DNA of 64,000 nt from Sva-07 sp942492715. GTDB lineage: Bacteria > Actinomycetota > Acidimicrobiia > Acidimicrobiales > Ilumatobacteraceae. The stretch spans positions 248,001 through 312,000 of the forward strand of contig CALOFW010000002.1 of the NCBI GenBank assembly GCA_942492715.1. Reading direction: 5' to 3'. Position 1 is the first letter of the stretch; the number at the start of each line of letters is the position of its first letter. Positions 29,353-37,656 of the stretch are shown here, piece by piece. The notes beneath the pieces were generated by a model. The model made no database searches. It was not told where the DNA came from and saw nothing but the letters and a program-made list of their open reading frames with translations. The position numbers and the translations under genes were made by a program.

Positions 29353-30330
29353 ATGCACACCGACGACACTCCCGACGATCCCGCAGCCGTCGGCTTCCAC
29401 GCTGCCGACATCAACCACCTCATCGAGGAGTTCCGGGCGATGTCGCCGACCGAGATCGTCGAACGGGGTTTCGCCGTCGAGGGAACCTTCGACGAGATCG
29501 ACGATCCCGTCCTGCTCGGCCCCGACGGGTTGCCGGTCAGGACCTGGCAGGAGGGCTATCCCTACGCCGAGCGGATGAGCCGCCGCGACTACGAGGAACA
29601 GAAGCGGGCGCTCCAGATCGAGCTGCTCAAGGCCCAGGACTGGATCAAGGAGACCGGCTACAAGCTCGTGCTGGTGTTCGAGGGCCGTGACGCGGCGGGC
29701 AAGGGCGGCACGATCAAGCGCTTCCGTGAACACCTCGACCCTCGTGGCGCCGACGTGGTGGCGCTCGGGGTCCCGTCGCCGCAGGAGCAGGGCGAGTGGT
29801 TCTTCCAGCGCTACGTCCGGCACCTGCCCACCAGGGGTGAGATCCGCTTCTTCGACCGGTCGTGGTACAACCGGGCGGTCGTCGAACCGGTGATGGGGTA
29901 CTGCACGCCCGACGAGCACGAGGAGTTCCTCCGCTCCGTCCCCGAATTCGAGCGGATGTTGGTCAACTCCGGCGCCACCCTCGTCAAGCTGTGGTTCTCG
30001 GTGTCGCGACGCGAGCAGATCGCCCGGTTCACCATTCGTCGCATCGACCCGGTGAGGCAGTGGAAACTCAGCCCCACCGACGTGGCGTCGCTCGATCGGT
30101 GGGACGACTACACCGCCGCGAAGCTCACGATGTTCGAGCGCACGTCCACCGACCACGCACCGTGGACGATCGTGCGGAGCAACGACAAGAAGCGCGGGCG
30201 GGTGAACGCGATGCGCCATGTGCTCGGCGTGGTGCCCTACGAGGGCAAGAACCACGACGTGGTCGGCACTCCGGACCCGCTGATCGTCGGCACCCCCCAG
30301 GAGCTGCCCGACCACGGCGAATCCTGGTGA
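29353..30330 (+). CDS. ppk2: Polyphosphate kinase 2
   Basis: A PPK2-family enzyme that moves phosphate between polyphosphate and nucleotides. In 325 residues: Walker A FEGRDAAGKGGTIKR, Walker B FFDRSWYNRAVVEPVMG, and lid residues FTIRRIDPVRQWKLSP. One catalytic domain only, like class I enzymes using nucleoside diphosphates. GCAGGAG precedes the ATG. It is separate from ppk1 by 13 kb. Confidence 0.95.
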   Translation: MHTDDTPDDPAAVGFHAADINHLIEEFRAMSPTEIVERGFAVEGTFDEIDDPVLLGPDGLPVRTWQEGYPYAERMSRRDYEEQKRALQIELLKAQDWIKETGYKLVLVFEGRDAAGKGGTIKRFREHLDPRGADVVALGVPSPQEQGEWFFQRYVRHLPTRGEIRFFDRSWYNRAVVEPVMGYCTPDEHEEFLRSVPEFERMLVNSGATLVKLWFSVSRREQIARFTIRRIDPVRQWKLSPTDVASLDRWDDYTAAKLTMFERTSTDHAPWTIVRSNDKKRGRVNAMRHVLGVVPYEGKNHDVVGTPDPLIVGTPQELPDHGESW

Positions 30331-30389
30331 TCTGCTCGCAACTCGGTCGATTCGCTCCCGCCCCAGGATCTACCGTGCGCCTGTCCGTC

Positions 30390-31712
30390 TCAGCCGGCCG
30401 GTACGAAGCGGGCCACCGTGCCGGCGTTCGACACGGCGTAGAGATCGCCCTCCGGGCCGCGTGACACCGCGGCGAGACCGCCGAGTCGGCCGATCTGGAT
30501 CACGCGCGGTTCGGCGACGGGGGCATTGGGATCGAGCGCCCAGATCTGCCCCGTGCAGTAGTCGCCGAACACGTACCATCCCGCCAGATCGGGAACCGAC
30601 CCGTCGCGGGCGAGCGCTCCGCCGCTGACCGAACAGCGACCGTCGCCGTGGTCGTAGACGAAGACCGGGGCGACGGCGCCGTCGCTCGGCTGGTCGGCGT
30701 TGAACGGCTCGAAACCCTCGATGGCGCTCCAGCCGAAGTTCGCTCCCTTGGCGGCGTCGAGCCGGTCGGTTGCCGGGGCGTGGTCGATCTCCTCGAAGTC
30801 GCCCTGGCCGACGTCGGCGATCCAGAGGTCACCGGTGGCGGGATCGAACGAGAACCGCCACGGGTTGCGCAGCCCGTAGGCCCAGATGGTCGGGTCGGCG
30901 CCGGCGGTCGACACGAACGGGTTGTCGTCGGGCACGGTGAACGGCTGGTCGCCGGAGGCCCGCGGATCGATGCGCAGGATCTTGCCGAGGCGCGAGCCGA
31001 GGTCGAGTGCATGCCGTTGGGGGTCACCGCCCGATCCGCCGTCGCCGAGGCCGATGTAGAGCAGTTGGTCGGGACCGAACGCGAGCTGGCCGCCGTTGTG
31101 GTTCGAGTAGGGCTGGTCGACGGTCAGCACTTCACGGAACGACGACCGATCGAACACGCCCGTGATCGGGTCGACGGTGAACTCGGCGACGACCGTGTTT
31201 CCGGAGCCGTCGATGTAGTCGACGTAGGCGAGCTCGCCCGTCGGATCGAAGGCGAGCCCCAGGAGGCCCTGTTCGCCTCTGGCGTCGGTGAGGTCGGTGA
31301 TGTCGAGGACCACCTCCTCGGACAGGTCGGTGACCGCGATCACGCGTCCGGGCTGTTCCACGACGTAGACCTGGGCGTCGCCGGGCCGATGGGTGACCTC
31401 GACCGGTTGGTCGAACGTCCCGATGTCGAACAGTGTGACGTCGGGCGGAACCAGGGCAGCGGGCATCGTCGTGTCGACCGACGTCGAAGCCGGGGCCGAC
31501 GTCGGGGCCGGTGTTGGTGGTGCATCCGTGGTTCCCGGCGCGTTCGAGCCGGTCGGGTCGGTGGCGGGGGCCGGGTCGACCGCGGCGACGTCCGACGTCG
31601 GCGGTGTGACCCCGTTGAGCGTGTCGCCGCTCTCCCCGCCGCCGGAATCGCACGCAACCGCGGTCAGGGTCGCGGCGACGGCCACGATCGCCAGTTGACG
31701 GTGACGGGACAT
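30390..31712 (-). CDS. Soluble PQQ-type glucose/sorbosone dehydrogenase-like lipoprotein
   Basis: A 440-residue exported protein with lipobox TLTAVACDSGG, then a Thr/Pro/Ala linker of about 60 residues, then a six-bladed beta-propeller of the glucose/sorbosone dehydrogenase family. Conserved pieces include EQGLLGLAFDP, SNHNGGQLAFGPDQLLYIGLGDGG, and GLRNPWRFSFDPATGDLWIADVGQ with the expected active-site His. These enzymes oxidise sugars outside the cell when PQQ is supplied. ATG 31712 gives a proper signal peptide. Confidence 0.88.
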   Translation of the reverse strand: MSRHRQLAIVAVAATLTAVACDSGGGESGDTLNGVTPPTSDVAAVDPAPATDPTGSNAPGTTDAPPTPAPTSAPASTSVDTTMPAALVPPDVTLFDIGTFDQPVEVTHRPGDAQVYVVEQPGRVIAVTDLSEEVVLDITDLTDARGEQGLLGLAFDPTGELAYVDYIDGSGNTVVAEFTVDPITGVFDRSSFREVLTVDQPYSNHNGGQLAFGPDQLLYIGLGDGGSGGDPQRHALDLGSRLGKILRIDPRASGDQPFTVPDDNPFVSTAGADPTIWAYGLRNPWRFSFDPATGDLWIADVGQGDFEEIDHAPATDRLDAAKGANFGWSAIEGFEPFNADQPSDGAVAPVFVYDHGDGRCSVSGGALARDGSVPDLAGWYVFGDYCTGQIWALDPNAPVAEPRVIQIGRLGGLAAVSRGPEGDLYAVSNAGTVARFVPAG

Positions 31713-31771
31713 CGATCGACGTTGCACCCACCCATCTCTATCGCATCGCGCGGGGCTCGCGCTCGCGGGGC

Positions 31772-32665
31772 TCAGCCCGTGATCCGGGCGAGGCCCTCCT
31801 GGACCACGCTCACCGCGAGCACGCCGTCGCGGGTGAAGATCGAGCCCTGTGCCATCCCGCGGGCCGACGAGGTCGACACGGCCTCCTGTGCATACAGCAA
31901 CCACTCGTCGGCCCGGAACGGACGGTGGAACCACATCGCATGATCGACACTCGCCATCTGCATGCCCGGGCTGTCCCAGCCGAGGCCGAACGGGAGGATC
32001 GTGGTGTCGAGCAGCGTCATGTCACTGGCGTAGGTGACCACGCAGGCGTGCAGCACGGGATCGTCGGGCAGGATGCCGTCGGCTCGCAACCACACGTGCT
32101 GGCGAGTGGTGCGCTGGCCCTTGCGGCTGAACGGATCGCCGTCGACGTAGCGGAGATCGATCGGTCGGGGCCGGTCGTACCAGTCGCCGATCTGCTCGGC
32201 GTACGGTGCCATCCGGGTCCGGAAGTCGGGCAGGGTTTCGGGGTCGCCCATGCCGGACGGCATCGTCAGCTGATGATCGGGACCGGACTCGTGATCGTGG
32301 AAGCTCGCCTGCAGGTTGAAGATCGCCCGCCCGTGCTGGATCGCGACCACCCGCCGGGTCGAGAAACTGCGGCCGTCGCGGATGCGGTCGACCTCGTACA
32401 GGATCGGCACGGTGGGATCGCCCGGCCGGAGGAAGTAGGCGTGGAGCGAGTGGACGAGCCGGCCCTGCTCGTCGATCGTGCGGGCAGCCGCCACGAGCGC
32501 CTGCCCGGCGACCTGGCCGCCGAAGACCCGTTGGCGGTTCTCGTCGGGGGAGTTGCCCCGGAAGATGTTGACCTCGATCGCCTCGAGGTCGAGCAGGCGC
32601 ACGAGGTCGTCGAGCGCGGCTTGGTTGTCGGGGGCGGGCGTCGGGCTCTCCATGGCAGCCGTCAT
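31772..32665 (-). CDS. tesB: Acyl-CoA thioesterase II
   Basis: Hydrolyses long-chain acyl-CoA. Two hot-dog domains in 297 residues. The double-hot-dog signature RVFGGQVAGQALVAA is near residue 50, and catalytic residues fit Asp in ASDMTLLDT, Ser/Thr in STSSARG and Gln in SVVQEGLA. ATG 32665 is used; an in-frame ATG at 32653 is possible. Divergent from the nitroreductase gene. Confidence 0.93.
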   Translation of the reverse strand: MTAAMESPTPAPDNQAALDDLVRLLDLEAIEVNIFRGNSPDENRQRVFGGQVAGQALVAAARTIDEQGRLVHSLHAYFLRPGDPTVPILYEVDRIRDGRSFSTRRVVAIQHGRAIFNLQASFHDHESGPDHQLTMPSGMGDPETLPDFRTRMAPYAEQIGDWYDRPRPIDLRYVDGDPFSRKGQRTTRQHVWLRADGILPDDPVLHACVVTYASDMTLLDTTILPFGLGWDSPGMQMASVDHAMWFHRPFRADEWLLYAQEAVSTSSARGMAQGSIFTRDGVLAVSVVQEGLARITG

Positions 32666-32677
32666 GTTGGCACGTCG

Positions 32678-32683
32678 TACAGT
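32678..32683 (+). promoter_or_regulatory. -10 box for nitroreductase gene
   Basis: TACAGT lies 6 nt before the ATG at 32690. Confidence 0.55.
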
Positions 32684-32689
32684 CGGCTC

Positions 32690-33343
32690 ATGACCTTGCT
32701 CGACCTGTCCGCTGACGATGTGCTCAACACGACCCGTGCGGTGCGCAAACGCCTCGACTTCTCCCGGCCGGTCGACGACGAGCTGATCCGGGAGTGCGTC
32801 GCGACGGCGATGCAGGCGCCGTCGGGGTCGAACAACATGACGATGCAGTTCGTCGTCGTCAAGGACGAGGAGAAGCGTCGTGCGATCGGCGAGATCTACG
32901 AGCAGTGTTGGGCGATCTACCGCTCACTGCCGGTCTTCGCCGGCGCGATCGAGAAGGAAGGCGACGCCGCGCAGGCCCAGCAGGAACGCGTCGTCGATTC
33001 GGCCACCTACCTCTCCGAGCACATGGCCGAGGCCCCGGTCCTGGTGCTCGGTTGCACCGCCGGCCGCGTCGACGGAGCTCCGGCGATGATGGCAGCGTCG
33101 TCGATGGGCAACATCCTTCCCGGCATGTGGAGCTTCATGCTCGCTGCCCGCGCCCGCGGATTGGGTACCGCGTGGACCACGATCTCGTTGATGATGGAGA
33201 AAGAGGTCGCCGACATCGTCGGCATCCCGTTCGACGAGGTCCAGCAGGCGTGCCTCACACCGCTCGCCCACACCGTGGGCACCGACTTCAAGCGGGCGAT
33301 GCGCCCCGATCCCGACACGATCATCCACTGGGACACCTGGTGA
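32690..33343 (+). CDS. Nitroreductase-family FMN oxidoreductase
   Basis: A 217-residue flavoprotein of the nitroreductase fold. FMN contacts: AVRKRLDFSRPVD, AMQAPSGSNNMTMQFVVV and GLGTAWTT. The natural substrate cannot be told from sequence; quinones or nitro compounds are common for this family. It overlaps the methyltransferase gene (GTGA) and must be co-transcribed with it. Confidence 0.88.
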   Translation: MTLLDLSADDVLNTTRAVRKRLDFSRPVDDELIRECVATAMQAPSGSNNMTMQFVVVKDEEKRRAIGEIYEQCWAIYRSLPVFAGAIEKEGDAAQAQQERVVDSATYLSEHMAEAPVLVLGCTAGRVDGAPAMMAASSMGNILPGMWSFMLAARARGLGTAWTTISLMMEKEVADIVGIPFDEVQQACLTPLAHTVGTDFKRAMRPDPDTIIHWDTW

Positions 33344-33972
33344 CACCCGGGCGTCGCGACCTGGCGCTCGCCACGAAGGGGTTCATGCCCGCCGACGAGG
33401 GCGATGCTCTCTGGGATGCCGCCGTTGCCGCCGGCGCAGCCGTACCCGGTACTCCCATGTTGGAGGTCGGTTCGTACTGCGGCCGCTCCACCGTGTGGCT
33501 CGGTGACGCCGCGGAGCGCTGCGGGGTCGTGCTGTTCGCGGTCGATCACCACCGGGGGTCGGAGGAGAACCAGGCCGGCTGGGAGCATCACGATGCCGAG
33601 GTCGTCGACCCTCGTACGGGGAAGATGGACACGCTGCCGTTCTTCCGGTCGGCGATGCACGACGCCGACCTCGAGGCCACCGTGGTCGCCGTCGTCGGGC
33701 GATCACCCCTCGTTGCGTCGGCGTGGACCACGCCGCTGTCGTTCCTCTTCATCGATGGCGGTCACGGCGACGAACCGGCCCGCCTCGACTACGAGGGCTG
33801 GACGCCCCACGTGGCGGTCGGTGGCACCCTGGCGATCCACGACGTGTTCCCCGACCCGGCCGATGGCGGACGTCCCCCGTACGAGCAGATCTTCCGTCCC
33901 GCCCTCGAGTCCGGCCGGTTCCAGCTCGTGTCGGCGACCGGGTCGCTACGCGTGCTGCGTCGAGTCGACTGA
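33340..33972 (+). CDS. Class I SAM-dependent methyltransferase-like protein
   Basis: A 210-residue protein with the SAM motif MLEVGSYCGRSTVWLG, acidic strand LFAVDHHRG, and the LFIDGGHGDEPARLDYEGW segment typical of the methyltransferase-24 group. The GTG start at 33340 overlaps the nitroreductase stop. The substrate is unknown. Its 3' end overlaps the convergent MFS gene by 27 nt. Confidence 0.8.
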   Translation: MTPGRRDLALATKGFMPADEGDALWDAAVAAGAAVPGTPMLEVGSYCGRSTVWLGDAAERCGVVLFAVDHHRGSEENQAGWEHHDAEVVDPRTGKMDTLPFFRSAMHDADLEATVVAVVGRSPLVASAWTTPLSFLFIDGGHGDEPARLDYEGWTPHVAVGGTLAIHDVFPDPADGGRPPYEQIFRPALESGRFQLVSATGSLRVLRRVD

Positions 33973-35118
33973 CGAACGGTTCGCCTGCCACGCGCCGAAC
34001 TGGCGCACCACCACGAACCGCTGCCGGTCGACGTAGAGCAGCAGCGCAGCTCCGATCGACATCACCGACGCGGCGACGATGCCCAGCGTGCCGGTGGATC
34101 CGGTCGCGTAGAGGGCGCCGCCGAGCAGTGGCCCGAACACCCGCCCGAGCGCCATGACCGCCTGGGCGTCGCCGGCGCGTTCCTCCGGGAAGGTCGATCG
34201 AGCGGCGAGCAGCGCGAACGCGGCGGGCACGCCCATGAAGAACACGAACCCCCAGCCGACGATCGCCACGGAGAACCACAGGCCGCTGCGCGACACGGCG
34301 ATCATCACTGCGCACACCGCCGTCAGCAGGAACCAGATGCCCGCCGGCCCGCGTCGGCCGGTCCAGCGCGCGGACGGGATCGAAGCGAGCGCGTTGCCGC
34401 TGAACAGCAGCGACACCGTCACCGGTGACAGCCCGTCGAGTTCCACGCCGATCGCCGCGGCGTAGACGAACACCGACGACCCGCCGAGGGTGAGCGCACA
34501 CAGTCCGACGAGGATGGCCTTGGCCGCACGCGTCGCGGCGTGACGTGTCCGGTGAGGCCGGAGCCTGTCGACGCGCGGGACCTGGCGAGCGAACGCGAGC
34601 GGTACGGCGGTGACGACAGCCAGCAGCATGAAGAGCCAGCGGAGCCCGGCCGATTCCAGGACGATCGCGATCATCGGGGAGACGAGCACGCCGACGAGCG
34701 GGCCGACGACCGCGACATCGCCCGTCTTGCCGGCGTCGCCGAACGCTGCCTGCCAGGCGATCCAGGCGGCGAGGCCGAGCGACAGCCCGCTGACGAACCG
34801 GAGCGCCGCCAGCAGCTCGAACGTCGGCGCAGCAGCGGAACCGAGGTTCGCCAGCACGCCGAGCATCGCGCCGATGACGAAGATGGTGCGCACCGGCCGC
34901 AGGAAGCGCCCCCCGACCCACGAGGCGACGACGAAACCCGCCAGTTGGGTCGTCGACATCAGCCCGGCGGTGCCGACGGTGACATCGAACTCGTCGGCCA
35001 CCGAGGGCAGGAGGAACGGGGTGGCGGCGAACACCGCTGTGCTGGTGGCGATCGCCGTCAGGAGCGCAGCCGGTACCGTCGGTTTCGCCGCGGCGAGGAG
35101 ACGGAGCGGAGCGGTCAA
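33946..35118 (-). CDS. Major facilitator superfamily transporter
   Basis: A 390-residue permease with twelve predicted helices. The loop SWVGGRFLRPVRTIFV after helix 2 fits the MFS signature, and LRFVSGLSLGLAAWI lies in helix 4. It looks like a drug or metabolite exporter (DHA1-like), but substrate is unknown. It follows plsC by 3 nt, so they form an operon. Confidence 0.85.
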   Translation of the reverse strand: MTAPLRLLAAAKPTVPAALLTAIATSTAVFAATPFLLPSVADEFDVTVGTAGLMSTTQLAGFVVASWVGGRFLRPVRTIFVIGAMLGVLANLGSAAAPTFELLAALRFVSGLSLGLAAWIAWQAAFGDAGKTGDVAVVGPLVGVLVSPMIAIVLESAGLRWLFMLLAVVTAVPLAFARQVPRVDRLRPHRTRHAATRAAKAILVGLCALTLGGSSVFVYAAAIGVELDGLSPVTVSLLFSGNALASIPSARWTGRRGPAGIWFLLTAVCAVMIAVSRSGLWFSVAIVGWGFVFFMGVPAAFALLAARSTFPEERAGDAQAVMALGRVFGPLLGGALYATGSTGTLGIVAASVMSIGAALLLYVDRQRFVVVRQFGAWQANRSSVDSTQHA

Positions 35119-35121
35119 AGC

Positions 35122-35877
35122 TCAGTCACCGAATTCGCGGCGCAGGTCGTCACGAGCGGCGACGATCACGTCGCGGACCTGATCGCTGAGCGATTGGACG
35201 TCGTCCATGGTGAGGCCCTCGGTGCTGATCGGTTCGAGGACGCGGACCTCGGCCTCGGCGTTGCCGAGACGCCAGTCGTGCTTGCGGAGTGCGTCGCGCG
35301 TGCCGTACACGGCGAGCGGCAGGATCGGGACCTGAGCCTCGATGGCGAGCCGGAAGGCTCCGGTCTTGAACGGACGCAGCTCACCGGTCTTCGAACGGGT
35401 TCCCTCCGGGAAGATCATCACCGACACGTTGGTCGACAGCCGTTCACGGGACGCTTCCATCGCCTTGGCGATCGACTCGGCGTCGCCACGCTCGAGCGGG
35501 ATGTCGCGGGCGAGGCGCATCATCCAACCCACGAGCGGGATGCGCAGGATCTCGATCTTCGACATCCACTTCATCTCGGTCGGCAGATGCGAGATCAGCA
35601 GGATGTCGACGAAGCTCTCGTGGTTGGACACCACGACGTAGGGGCGCCGCATGTCGTCGGGCAGGGTGCCCGACGTGCGGAACTTCCACAGCGGCGTCAG
35701 GCGCTCGTGGGCGACGGTGAGCTTGCGGAAGAGGTAGCCCGCCGCGTAGGCGCCCTTGTCGAACGGCATCGTGACGAGTCGCACGACGGCGACCATCGGC
35801 GTCCAGACGATCACGATCACACCGAGCATCAACCAGCTCCAGATCGAGAACACCGTGCGGGCCAACGCCGACTCCAT
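35122..35877 (-). CDS. plsC: 1-acyl-sn-glycerol-3-phosphate acyltransferase
   Basis: Makes phosphatidic acid in phospholipid synthesis. The 251-residue protein has an N-terminal hydrophobic segment (WSWLMLGVIVIVWTPMVAVV), catalytic motif NHESFVD (HX4D), and substrate-binding FPEGTRSKTGELRPFKTGAF followed by the proline-rich strand PILPLAVYGTRD. Confidence 0.93.
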   Translation of the reverse strand: MESALARTVFSIWSWLMLGVIVIVWTPMVAVVRLVTMPFDKGAYAAGYLFRKLTVAHERLTPLWKFRTSGTLPDDMRRPYVVVSNHESFVDILLISHLPTEMKWMSKIEILRIPLVGWMMRLARDIPLERGDAESIAKAMEASRERLSTNVSVMIFPEGTRSKTGELRPFKTGAFRLAIEAQVPILPLAVYGTRDALRKHDWRLGNAEAEVRVLEPISTEGLTMDDVQSLSDQVRDVIVAARDDLRREFGD

Positions 35878-35884
35878 GCGAAGG

Positions 35885-35890
35885 AACGTA
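35885..35890 (-). promoter_or_regulatory. -10 box for plsC
   Basis: TACGTT on the minus strand, 7 nt before the ATG at 35877. Confidence 0.55.
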
Positions 35891-35910
35891 ACAGTCGGAC
35901 CGGGCGGTGA

Positions 35911-36927
35911 TCAGAACGGTACGAAGACGTCGCTTGCCGGGGTGGCACGCGTGATCGCGTCGACGGCCAGCACGACCGCGGCAGCGGTGTAGGAGGTGTG
36001 TTCGTCGAACGGGAACAGCACGGGTTCCGGGTAGACGATGCCCGTCCAGTACGACCCGTCGTCGCGGCGGTGGGTACGCGTCCACTGCAGGAGGTCGGTC
36101 GCTGTTGCCGTGTCGCCGATGGCGGCGTACGCGAGCGCGCACTCGGCGGTCTCCGACGCGGTGATCCACGGTTCGTCGCTGACGCAGCGGATGCCGAGGC
36201 CCTCCATGGCGAAGACCTCCCAACCATCGGCCATCCGCGCCTTGGCGGCCTCGCCGGTGAGGACACCGGTGAGCACCGGGTAGTACCAGTCCATCGCCCA
36301 CCTGGTCTTCGGTTCGAACGCATCCGGTCGGGTGCGAACCGACTCCGCCATCACGTCGGCCGCGGCGATCCAGCCGGGTCGTGGATCGCCCACGCTCTCG
36401 CCGAGACGGGCACCGCATCGCAGCGCATGCTGGATGCTCGACGTGCCGGTGAGCAGGGCGTAGTCCCACGGGCGTGCGTCCGGCTCGATCGCCCAGAGGG
36501 GGAGGCCGTCGTCGCGCCGCAACGACAGGACGAACTCGAGCGCACGTTCGACGGTTGGCCACAGATTCTCGGCGAAACCGCGATCCCACGTGTTGCGGAG
36601 ATGGTGGCAGACACCGGTGGCGATGTAGGCGCACACGTTGGTGTCGAGCTTCGCGTCCTCGACCGTTCCGTCGGCGTGGTAGTAGGCGTGCCACGAGCCG
36701 TCGAGGCGCTGGGTGTCGGCGAGCCATTCGTACGCCCGCTCGGCCTCGGTGTGGAAGCCGGCGACGTCGAGCGCCATCGCGGTCTCGACGTGGTTCCACG
36801 GATCGCAGTGGCCACCGGGGAACCAGGGGATCATGCCGGTGTCGAGCTGCAGTGAGGCGAGGTGTTCGCCGGTGACGTGCAATTCGTCGGCGCTGAGCAC
36901 GCCCGGCAGATCGGGGACGTGCGTCAT
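35911..36927 (-). CDS. Prenyltransferase/squalene-cyclase-like alpha/alpha-barrel protein
   Basis: A 338-residue helical-barrel protein. Repeats such as DPWNHVETAMALDVAGFHTEAERAY, and later TASETAECALAYAAIGDTATATD, indicate an (alpha/alpha)6 fold. It also resembles six-hairpin glycosidases. There is no DDTA-type cyclase motif, so I do not call a terpenoid function. ATG 36927 overlaps the stop of the upstream methyltransferase. It is the last of three coupled genes with a glycosyltransferase. Confidence 0.65.
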   Translation of the reverse strand: MTHVPDLPGVLSADELHVTGEHLASLQLDTGMIPWFPGGHCDPWNHVETAMALDVAGFHTEAERAYEWLADTQRLDGSWHAYYHADGTVEDAKLDTNVCAYIATGVCHHLRNTWDRGFAENLWPTVERALEFVLSLRRDDGLPLWAIEPDARPWDYALLTGTSSIQHALRCGARLGESVGDPRPGWIAAADVMAESVRTRPDAFEPKTRWAMDWYYPVLTGVLTGEAAKARMADGWEVFAMEGLGIRCVSDEPWITASETAECALAYAAIGDTATATDLLQWTRTHRRDDGSYWTGIVYPEPVLFPFDEHTSYTAAAVVLAVDAITRATPASDVFVPF

Positions 36928-37655
36928 CGTGCGTGTTCCGCCTGCTTGACGCCGTAGAACACGATGCTCTTGCCCATCACGGGCGACAGCACACGGTCCG
37001 CGATCCTCGTCGACGCCGGCTGCTCCATGATGTCCCACTCCAGGAACTCGCGGTACTTCTTCACGGCCGGGTGATCGTCGTTGCGGGGGCCGACGGCGCA
37101 CTTGAGCCACCAGTAGGGCGAGTGCAGCGCGTGGGCGCGGTGGCTGCCCTGCAGGTCGAGACCCGCGGTGCGGAGTTTCGCCGACAACTCGGTGGAGCTG
37201 TAGATGCGAACGTGGCCGCCTTCGCTCTTGGGGGCGTGGTATTCGTCGGACAGCATCCAGTTGATCTTCTCCGGGAACCACGCGGGTACGGTCGCGGCGA
37301 AGTGACCGCCCGGCTTGAGGACGCGGACCATCTCGGCGATCGCGGACACGTCGTCCTGGATGTGTTCGAGCACCTCGGAGGTGATGACCACGTCGAAGGA
37401 GTCGTCGGCGAACGGGAGCCTCGTGGCGTCGCCGCGCAGCACGCCCTTGAAACGCTCGAGATCGATCTCACCCGCGTCGACCATCCCGCCCAGGGTGGCG
37501 CGGGTCTCGACGACCTCGTCCTCGGCGTAGTCGAGGGCGACGACATCGGCGCCGCGGCGGGCGCACTCGAACACGTGACGGCCGAAGCCGGCTCCGACAT
37601 CGAGGACGCGGTCACCGGCTGCCAGGCCGAGTTGATCGAAGCGGATCGTCAGCAC
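36924..37655 (-). CDS. Class I SAM-dependent methyltransferase
   Basis: A 243-residue methyltransferase: motif I VLDVGAGFGRHVFECARRGA, acidic strand ALDYAEDE, motif II region LPFADDSFDVVITSEVLEHI. The C-terminal half (VPAWFPEKINWMLSDEYHAP) suits a sugar or lipid-linked acceptor. GTG 37655 overlaps the stop region of the glycosyltransferase; in-frame sequence upstream is the Arg/Ser-rich opposite frame of that gene. Confidence 0.88.
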   Translation of the reverse strand: MLTIRFDQLGLAAGDRVLDVGAGFGRHVFECARRGADVVALDYAEDEVVETRATLGGMVDAGEIDLERFKGVLRGDATRLPFADDSFDVVITSEVLEHIQDDVSAIAEMVRVLKPGGHFAATVPAWFPEKINWMLSDEYHAPKSEGGHVRIYSSTELSAKLRTAGLDLQGSHRAHALHSPYWWLKCAVGPRNDDHPAVKKYREFLEWDIMEQPASTRIADRVLSPVMGKSIVFYGVKQAEHAR

Positions 37656-37656
37656 G

